Source: Actinopolymorpha alba DSM 45243 (GTDB taxonomy: Bacteria > Actinomycetota > Actinomycetes > Propionibacteriales > Actinopolymorphaceae). Taken from it: DNA of 64,000 nucleotides. The notes below the pieces were generated by a model, which was given only the letters and a program-made list of their open reading frames with translations, did not search any database and was not told the origin of the DNA. Shown here one piece after another: positions 58,482 through 64,000 of the stretch. Location: assembly GCF_000373925.1 (NCBI RefSeq), contig NZ_KB892753.1:1-64000 (forward strand), given 5' to 3'. Within the stretch, counting starts at the first letter, position 1. The number at the start of each line of letters is the position of its first letter. A program made the position numbers and the translations under genes.

Positions 58482-59558
58482 TCAGCTCCGTCCGTAGCTA
58501 CCCGCGAGATGCGCCGAACCCTCACCTGCGAACACGCTTCCGGCGATCCAAGCGTGGATGCCGCGGTTGGCGAGGATGCCGACCGCGGCATCGGCGTCCC
58601 TGGGATCCACCATCGCGAGCATGCCCACCCCCATGTTGAAGGTGCGCTCGAGTTCCGCCTGCTCGACACCACCCAGTTCACCGAGCAGGGAGAAGACCCG
58701 CGGCGGCGACCAGGTTGACCGGTCGAGTGCGACCTCGAGGCCGGCCGGCACGACCCGAGCGGTGTTCGCCGCGAGCCCACCACCGGTGATGTGCGCCATC
58801 GCGTGCACGCCGGTCTCGCGGGCGAGCGCGAGGCAGTCCTTGGCGTAGACCCGGGTGGGCTCGAGCAACTCCTCGCCGAGCGTCCGACCGAAGTCGTCCA
58901 CGTGGCGGTCGAGGGTCCAGCCAGCCTCGCGGATCACATGGCGTACCAGCGAATAGCCGTTGGAGTGCAACCCGGACGAGGCCATCGCCACCACCACGTC
59001 GCCGGCGCGTACCCGATCAGGGCCGAGCACCTCGTCGGCCTCGACGACGCCGGTCGTCGCACCTGCCACGTCGTACTCGTCCGGCTCCAGCAGACCCGCG
59101 TGCTCGGCGGTCTCGCCGCCGATGAGCGCACAGCCGGCCACCACGCAGGCCTCGGCGATGCCCTTGACGATCTGGGCGATGCGTTCGGGCACGACCTTGC
59201 CGCAGGCGATGTAGTCGGTGAGGAACAGCGGCTCCGCCCCACACACCACCAGGTCGTCGACCAGCATCCCGATCAGGTCGAAGCCGATCGTGTCGTGCTT
59301 GTCGAGCGCCTGGGCGATCGCGACCTTGGTGCCGACGCCATCCGTCGAGGTGGCGAGCAGTGGACGGCGGTACGACCGGAGAGCCGAGGCGTCGAAGAGC
59401 CCGGCGAAGCCGCCCACACCCCCGACCACCTCCGGCCGGCGGGTCTTCTCGATCCAGTCCCGCATCAGGGCAACGGCCCGGTCACCGGCCTCGATGTCGA
59501 CCCCGGCCTCGGCGTACGACGCCCCACGACCTCGGGAGGCCCCCATCGACTCGGTCAC
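58482..59558 (-). CDS. purM: Phosphoribosylformylglycinamidine cyclo-ligase
   Basis: A 358-residue AIR synthetase (purine pathway step 5, ATP-dependent ring closure of FGAM to AIR). Expected motifs: SYAEAGVDIEAGDRAV, LLATSTDGVGTKVAIA, GFDLIGMLVDDLVVCGAEPLFLTDYIACGK, LIGGETAEHAG, ASSGLHSNGYSLVR and HITGGGLAANTARVVP. GTG 59558 follows AAGGACA. The gene follows purF by 53 bases, and the two are probably one transcript from upstream of purF. Confidence 0.97.
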   Translation of the reverse strand: MTESMGASRGRGASYAEAGVDIEAGDRAVALMRDWIEKTRRPEVVGGVGGFAGLFDASALRSYRRPLLATSTDGVGTKVAIAQALDKHDTIGFDLIGMLVDDLVVCGAEPLFLTDYIACGKVVPERIAQIVKGIAEACVVAGCALIGGETAEHAGLLEPDEYDVAGATTGVVEADEVLGPDRVRAGDVVVAMASSGLHSNGYSLVRHVIREAGWTLDRHVDDFGRTLGEELLEPTRVYAKDCLALARETGVHAMAHITGGGLAANTARVVPAGLEVALDRSTWSPPRVFSLLGELGGVEQAELERTFNMGVGMLAMVDPRDADAAVGILANRGIHAWIAGSVFAGEGSAHLAGSYGRS

Positions 59559-59611
59559 GTCACGGTGTCCTTTCTGCGGCGTACGGGACAGCACGCCCGG
59601 GCCACGCCCGG

Positions 59612-61093
59612 TCACTGGCGGGGTGCCGCGACCTCGAGCTGGAACTTGCCCAGGCGGGCGGACTCGGGAATCTCGACCGGGTAGCTGCCGTCGAAACAGG
59701 CCCGACACAGCTGGCTGGCCGGAACCATGCTGGCTTCCGTGAGCTCCTCGAGCGAGATGAAGCCGAGAGAGTCAGCGCCGATCGACGCGCAGATCTCCGC
59801 CACGCTCTGCTCGGCCGCGATCAGCTCGGAGGGGGACGCGAAGTCGATGCCGTAGAAGCACGGCCACTTGACCGGCGGGCTGGAGATCCGGACGTGCACC
59901 TCGCGGGCACCGGCCTCTCGCAGCATCCGCACCAGCGCCTGCTGGGTGTTGCCGCGCACGATGGAGTCGTCGACCATCACCAGGCGCTTGCCCTCGATGA
60001 CCTCGCGCAGGGGGTTGTACTTCAGCCGGATGCCGAGCTGACGAAGGGTCTGGCTGGGTTGGATGAACGTCCGGCCGACGTAGCTGTTCTTGACCAGGCC
60101 GTGGCCGTATGGGATGCCGCTCTCCTCGGCGTACCCGATCGCCGCCGGTGTCGCCGACTCCGGGACCGGGATGACGAGGTCGGCGTCCACGGGGAAGTCC
60201 CGCGCCAGCCGGCGTCCCACCTCGACCCGGGTCGCATGCACTGACTGGCCGGAGATCTTGGTGTCAGGACGGGCCAGGTAGACGAACTCGAACAGGCAGC
60301 CCTTCGGCTCGGGCGACGCGAACCGGCGGGACCGGATGCCGTCCCCGTCGATCGCCACGATCTCGCCGGGCTCCACCTCGCGGACGAACGTCGCGCCCAC
60401 GATGTCGAGAGCGGCGTTCTCGCTGGCCACGACCCAACCGCGCGCGAGCTCGCCGATCACCAGCGGCCGGATGCCCTGCGGGTCGCGGGCGGCGTACAAC
60501 GTGCCCTCGTCCATGAAGACCAACGAGAAGGCGCCCCGGAGCTCGACGAAGACCTCGGCGGCCGCGTCGATCAGCGGCCGATCGGGGTACGTCGCGAGCA
60601 GGCGGGTGATCAGGCCCGTGTCGGTCGACGCGCCCTTGTCGCCCACCGGCTCGAACAGGCTGGTCTCGACCGAGCGCTTCGCAGCGAGCTCGACGAGGTC
60701 GCCGCTGTTGGTGAGGTTGCCGTTGTGGGCGAGCGCCACCCCGCCGACCGCAGTGGACCGGAACGTCGGCTGGGCGTTCTCCCAGACGCTCGATCCGGTG
60801 GTCGAGTAGCGGCAGTGGCCGACCGCGAGGTGCCCTGAGAGCGACTCGAGGATCGCTTCGTCGAACACCTGGGACACCAGACCCATGTCCTTGTAGACCA
60901 GGATCTGTCGACCGTTGCCTACCGCGATGCCCGCTGACTCCTGTCCGCGGTGTTGCAACGCGTAAAGACCAAAATAGGTAAGCTTCGCGACCTCTTCCCC
61001 TGGAGCCCAGACACCGAAGACGCCACATGCGTCCTTGGGTCCTTTGTCTTCGGGGTGAGGGTCATGGGAGAGCAGTCCGTCGCCACCCGGCAC
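59612..61093 (-). CDS. purF: Amidophosphoribosyltransferase
   Basis: A 493-residue enzyme for the first purine step (PRPP + glutamine to phosphoribosylamine). A short leader is cleaved before Cys23 of DACGVFGVWAPGEE, exposing the N-terminal nucleophile. The glutaminase domain has LTYFGLYALQHRGQESAG and GHCRYSTTGSS. The PRPP-binding loop is KRLVMVDDSIVRGNT. Cys residues near the end (SQLCRACFDGSYP) fit the iron-sulfur type of Bacillus PurF. The GTG at 61093 fits the family start; a longer open frame exists, and the ribosome-binding site is weak. Confidence 0.96.
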   Translation of the reverse strand: MPGGDGLLSHDPHPEDKGPKDACGVFGVWAPGEEVAKLTYFGLYALQHRGQESAGIAVGNGRQILVYKDMGLVSQVFDEAILESLSGHLAVGHCRYSTTGSSVWENAQPTFRSTAVGGVALAHNGNLTNSGDLVELAAKRSVETSLFEPVGDKGASTDTGLITRLLATYPDRPLIDAAAEVFVELRGAFSLVFMDEGTLYAARDPQGIRPLVIGELARGWVVASENAALDIVGATFVREVEPGEIVAIDGDGIRSRRFASPEPKGCLFEFVYLARPDTKISGQSVHATRVEVGRRLARDFPVDADLVIPVPESATPAAIGYAEESGIPYGHGLVKNSYVGRTFIQPSQTLRQLGIRLKYNPLREVIEGKRLVMVDDSIVRGNTQQALVRMLREAGAREVHVRISSPPVKWPCFYGIDFASPSELIAAEQSVAEICASIGADSLGFISLEELTEASMVPASQLCRACFDGSYPVEIPESARLGKFQLEVAAPRQ

Positions 61094-61181
61094 GGTTCGA
61101 GTGTAACCAGACGCCTCCAAACCACCCGACGGCGCGGTCTCCCGAAGGCGTCGCCAGGGGTACGGCACTACCCTGGCGCGC

Positions 61182-62636
61182 ATGTCGCTTCCGCCTGACC
61201 AGTCGCTCCAGCCCGCATCGGCCGCCGGCGCGGCGCCGCCTGCCGAGAGCCCTTCGGGACCCGCGGCAGGGGTGCTCCCCACGACCGCGCACGAGCTGCT
61301 CCGCCGGGTCGCGCGGGAGCAGGCGGACGGGCGAGCTCCCGCGCTGGTCGCCGGCGTCCTGCGTTCCGGAGCGCTCGTCTGGGACGGCGCGCGCGGCCGG
61401 GCGGGCCAGTCCGCGCCGGACACCGACACGCAGTCGCGGATCGGGTCGATCACCAAGACCTTCACAGCGGTCCTCGTGGCCAGGCTTCGCGACGAGGGGC
61501 GGTTGGACTTTTCCGACCCGCTCGAACGCCACGTACCCGGCACCCCACTGGGCGACCGGACGCTGGCGCAGCTGCTGTCACATACCTCCGGCGTCCAGGC
61601 GGAGAGCGACGGCCCGTGGTGGGAGCGCACGCCCGGAGCCGCCTGGCCCGGCCTGGCCGCCACCCTGACCGACGCCACGCTCAGGCACGAAGCGGGCCGG
61701 CGCTTCCACTACTCCAACGTCGGCTTCGCGGCGCTGGGCGAGGTCGTCGCCCGCCACCGCGGGCGCTCCTGGTGGGAGGCGCTCGCTGAGGAGGTCCTGG
61801 CTCCGCTGGAGCTGCGACGGACGACGTACCACCCGCAGGCTCCGCACCTGTCCGGCTTCGCGGTGCACCCGTGGGCAGACCTGCTGCTGCCGGAGCCCGC
61901 CCATGACGCCGGCGCGATGGCTCCCGCCGGGCAGCTGTGGTCGACGATCACCGACCTGTCCCGCTGGGCGGCGTTCCTTGCCGGCGACACCGGTGACGTC
62001 CTCGACCCCGACACGCTGGCCGAGATGCGGGAGCCGATCACCGTCGACCGGGCGCCCACCTGGACCTCGGGGTACGGGCTCGGCTGGCAGGTCCTCAAGG
62101 TCGACGGGCGGACTCTTGTCGGGCATGGCGGCTCGATGCCCGGCTTCCTCGCTGGCCTCTACGTCGACGTCGAGGATGAGCTCGGCGCGGTCGCGCTCGC
62201 CAACACGACTTCCGGTATCAACCCGGTCGCGCTCGGCAGCGATCTGATCAGCATCGTCGCCGAGCGCGAACCAAGGTTGCCGGCCGAGTGGGCTCCGGTG
62301 GCGTCCCTGCCTGAGAGTGTGTTCGACATCCTCGGCGGGTGGCACTGGGGGCCAGCGGCGTACGTCCTGCGCGTTCGCGGCACCGGCGAGCTCGAACTCG
62401 GCCCGATGGGGAACGCCGGGCGGGCGTCGCGCTTTCGACCGAACGCCGATGGCACGTGGACCGGACTCGACGGCTACTACGCGGGCGAGACGCTCGAGGT
62501 CGTACGGCGGCCGGATGGCAGCGTGAGCCACCTCAACCTCGCGACGTTCGTCTTCACCCGCAAGCCGTACGACCCGAGCACGCCGATCCCGGGCGGGGTC
62601 GACGAGGCGGGATGGTCGGGCACCGCCGGTCTCTGA
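61182..62636 (+). CDS. Serine hydrolase of the beta-lactamase/PBP family
   Basis: A 484-residue protein. SxxK is the SITK in RIGSITKTFTAVLVARL; YxN is YSN in RRFHYSNVGFAALGEVV; the third motif is HGG (GHGGSMPGF). No signal peptide appears: the N-terminus is a low-complexity Ala/Pro/Ser stretch. The last 150 residues are a separate beta-rich part (ILGGWHWGPAAYVLRVRG). A TACCCT hexamer 10 bases before ATG 61182 suggests a leaderless promoter. It is divergent from purF and likely unrelated to it; an esterase or amidase role is likely. Confidence 0.87.
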   Translation: MSLPPDQSLQPASAAGAAPPAESPSGPAAGVLPTTAHELLRRVAREQADGRAPALVAGVLRSGALVWDGARGRAGQSAPDTDTQSRIGSITKTFTAVLVARLRDEGRLDFSDPLERHVPGTPLGDRTLAQLLSHTSGVQAESDGPWWERTPGAAWPGLAATLTDATLRHEAGRRFHYSNVGFAALGEVVARHRGRSWWEALAEEVLAPLELRRTTYHPQAPHLSGFAVHPWADLLLPEPAHDAGAMAPAGQLWSTITDLSRWAAFLAGDTGDVLDPDTLAEMREPITVDRAPTWTSGYGLGWQVLKVDGRTLVGHGGSMPGFLAGLYVDVEDELGAVALANTTSGINPVALGSDLISIVAEREPRLPAEWAPVASLPESVFDILGGWHWGPAAYVLRVRGTGELELGPMGNAGRASRFRPNADGTWTGLDGYYAGETLEVVRRPDGSVSHLNLATFVFTRKPYDPSTPIPGGVDEAGWSGTAGL

Positions 62637-62637
62637 C

Positions 62638-63006
62638 CTACCCGTCTGGGATGCTCGCAGATCGCTGGCGCGGCGCCATGCGGTGCTCACGGGCGAGCAC
62701 CGTGCGCGCCCGCAGGCACATGGCCGCGACCGCCTCGGCCTGGCGTTCGTCTTCGTTGCTCAACACGTGGGAGTGGGCAGGGTCGGCGAAGGCACCGATG
62801 GCGCGCATGAGGATGCTCCACTGCGGATGCGGCAGGGTCCCTTCGAGGTCGGTCATTCCGTCGGCACGCTCCTCCACGGTGGCGTACCGTGCGAGGATCG
62901 CGGTGCCAGCCAGCGCCAGCGCCTGCAGGCCGGCCTGACCAAGGGCGACGGGGTCGATCTCGGCCAGCGAGCCGGAGATCGATGAGCTTGAGTGGTTCGA
63001 AAGCAT
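62638..63006 (-). CDS. Hypothetical protein, 122 aa
   Basis: A small helical, soluble protein (LGQAGLQALALAGTAILARYAT; DERQAEAVAAMCLRARTVLAREHR) with no named family. It converges with the serine hydrolase with one base between stops, and is divergent from the mycothiol-type protein. A TAGCGT about 6 bases before the ATG (63006) points to a leaderless message. Coding nature is supported by codon pattern, not by homology I can recall. Confidence 0.6.
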   Translation of the reverse strand: MLSNHSSSSISGSLAEIDPVALGQAGLQALALAGTAILARYATVEERADGMTDLEGTLPHPQWSILMRAIGAFADPAHSHVLSNEDERQAEAVAAMCLRARTVLAREHRMAPRQRSASIPDG

Positions 63007-63090
63007 GTTCGAACGCTAGCAGCTTTGTCCGCCTCCACGCCATCCCTCGCCGAGGTTCGGACGGTCCCAGTTCGGGGGAGGCGAGGGGTT

Positions 63091-63663
63091 ATGACGAAGA
63101 CGCAGGAATCCGCACGGACGTTGATGCCGCGCGCCGCGCGGGTGTTCAGCGACCGGGTCCACGGCGTGCCCGCCAATCAGTGGACCGGGTCCACGCCGTG
63201 CACCGAGTGGACCGTTCGCGATCTGGTCAATCACCTGGCCTCAGAACACCTGTGGGCACCGCACATCCTGGGGGGCGAGACCATCGAGCAGGTCGGCGAT
63301 CGTTACGACGGCGACGTCCTGGGAACCGACCCGGTGGCCACCTGGGACGCGGCGATCGCGGACTCGCTGGCCGCGTGGGCGCGTACGTCCGACGACGCGC
63401 AGGTCCATCTCTCCTTCGGCGACACGAGCGCCGAAGAGTACGCCGAGCAGATGCTGTTCGACCTCGCCGTCCATGCGTGGGACCTGGCTCGGGGCGCAGG
63501 ACTCGACGAGCGTCTCGATCCGGTGGTCGTCCGGCACGTGTGGGCGTACGCCTCCGAGGCCGTACCCCAGTGGCAGGGCACCCCGATGATGGCGCCGCCG
63601 GTGCCGATCAAGTCGGACGACCAGCAGGACAAGCTGATCGCGCTGACCGGCCGCCGTCCGTGA
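63091..63663 (+). CDS. Maleylpyruvate-isomerase/TIGR03086-type mycothiol metal-binding protein
   Basis: A 190-residue DinB-fold protein of the mycothiol-dependent group. [19 protein letters not shown] carries the first metal His, and [19 protein letters not shown] carries the second metal site, as in TIGR03086 proteins. They use mycothiol as cofactor in isomerase or transferase reactions; the exact reaction here is unknown. ATG 63091 follows GGGGAGGCGAGG. The threonine-dehydrogenase-like gene starts 20 bases after its stop. Confidence 0.88.
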   Translation: MTKTQESARTLMPRAARVFSDRVHGVPANQWTGSTPCTEWTVRDLVNHLASEHLWAPHILGGETIEQVGDRYDGDVLGTDPVATWDAAIADSLAAWARTSDDAQVHLSFGDTSAEEYAEQMLFDLAVHAWDLARGAGLDERLDPVVVRHVWAYASEAVPQWQGTPMMAPPVPIKSDDQQDKLIALTGRRP

Positions 63664-63682
63664 CGACCAGGACAGGTCCACG

Positions 63683-64000
63683 ATGCGCGCGCTGGTGAAG
63701 GCCAAGCCGGAGCCGGGCCTGTGGCTGGAGGACGTGCCCGACCCCACCCCCGGCACCGGCGAGGTCCTCATCGAGGTGCTGCAGACAGGTATCTGCGGGA
63801 CCGATCTCCACATCGTCGCGTGGGACGAGTGGGCCCAGGCGCACATTCCCACGCCGCTGGTCGTCGGCCACGAGTTCGTCGGGCGGATCGTCGCGCTCGG
63901 CGCGGGCGTGGACGATCTCACGGTCGGTGACCTCGTGGGCGGCGAGGGGCACCTGGTGTGCGGGCGTTGCCGCAACTGCATGGCTGGCCGGCGACACCTG
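63683..64000 (+). CDS. tdh: Zinc-binding alcohol dehydrogenase, threonine 3-dehydrogenase-like (3'-truncated by window)
   Basis: From ATG 63683 the frame is open to the window end (106 codons): [46 protein letters not shown]-type [18 protein letters not shown], then [18 protein letters not shown]. Cys, His and Glu zinc ligands and the structural-zinc Cys group are in place. [17 protein letters not shown] is characteristic of Tdh, which makes 2-amino-3-ketobutyrate from threonine; the gene after it may be the ligase, outside the window. Confidence 0.83.
   Translation, partial: MRALVKAKPEPGLWLEDVPDPTPGTGEVLIEVLQTGICGTDLHIVAWDEWAQAHIPTPLVVGHEFVGRIVALGAGVDDLTVGDLVGGEGHLVCGRCRNCMAGRRHL

Noticed and set aside
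1-64000. Search for tRNA, rRNA, intact insertion sequences and an origin of replication
   Set aside because: No cloverleaf with a conserved T-loop, no rRNA-like stretch, no transposase motif and no dense DnaA-box cluster were seen by eye; the three phased boxes at 58.06 kb are too few for an origin.

Overview
The window is high-GC actinobacterial chromosome. Markers are a DUF222/HNH endonuclease, BldC, a DUF3073 protein, a mycothiol-type maleylpyruvate isomerase-fold protein, Tat-exported enzymes, many GTG starts, and 4-nt overlapping start/stop codons throughout. The bldC / conserved protein / vdh / DUF3073 / purM / purF neighbourhood matches the order I recall from Streptomyces. The abundance of DUF222 proteins suggests a Nocardioidaceae, Kribbellaceae or Actinopolymorphaceae relative, which is inference only. 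No rRNA, tRNA, CRISPR array or intact insertion sequence was seen.

1-12.5 kb is accessory and partly decayed. It holds a DUF222/HNH gene cut by the window edge, two small hypotheticals, an MFS exporter, a GH15 glucanase/trehalase-like enzyme and an unusual aminoglycoside-phosphotransferase/inositol-monophosphatase fusion. A graveyard follows (DUF1905, FAD-linked oxidase and APH fragments), then an FAD oxidoreductase and a GNAT acetyltransferase that each carry a one-base frameshift, then a Fic enzyme. 12.8-15.8 kb is a translationally coupled envelope operon: a gluzincin-like lipoprotein and two proline-rich single-pass membrane proteins. 15.8-18.1 kb holds a serine hydrolase and a methyltransferase.

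18.4-29.7 kb is a catabolic locus under a divergent LacI regulator. It contains a very large Tat-exported discoidin protein, a ribose-type ABC importer (permease, single-domain ATPase, lipoprotein binding protein), a second binding-protein-like protein with no signal peptide, a CaiB-type CoA transferase, an enoyl-CoA hydratase and an SDR dehydrogenase. Mixing a sugar-type importer with CoA chemistry is odd, and the substrate is unknown.

29.7-43 kb is a mosaic: an APH-fold kinase, an L,D-transpeptidase, a HAD phosphatase, a MarR/VOC/DoxX group, an EamA exporter opposite a MocR regulator, an HtrA-like protease and a two-subunit ABC exporter. 43-47.6 kb is a five-gene coupled DUF4129 / small protein / MoxR / DUF58 / membrane protein operon. 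47.9-50.4 kb and 58.2-61.1 kb are the two halves of the conserved bldC-vdh-DUF3073-purM-purF block. About 7.5 kb of carbohydrate genes lie between them: a GntR/LacI-type regulator, two Tat-exported clan-A glycosidase-like proteins, a ThuA-like protein and a uronate-dehydrogenase-like protein. The end of the window has a serine hydrolase, a small hypothetical, a mycothiol-isomerase-like protein and the start of a threonine-dehydrogenase-like gene.

Non-coding DNA is rich in palindromes. A composite palindrome-hairpin-palindrome element occurs near 50.45 and 56.14 kb, on both sides of the regulator-glycosidase genes, and partly near 18.3 kb. The 37.8-38.3 kb gap is almost entirely inverted-repeat DNA.
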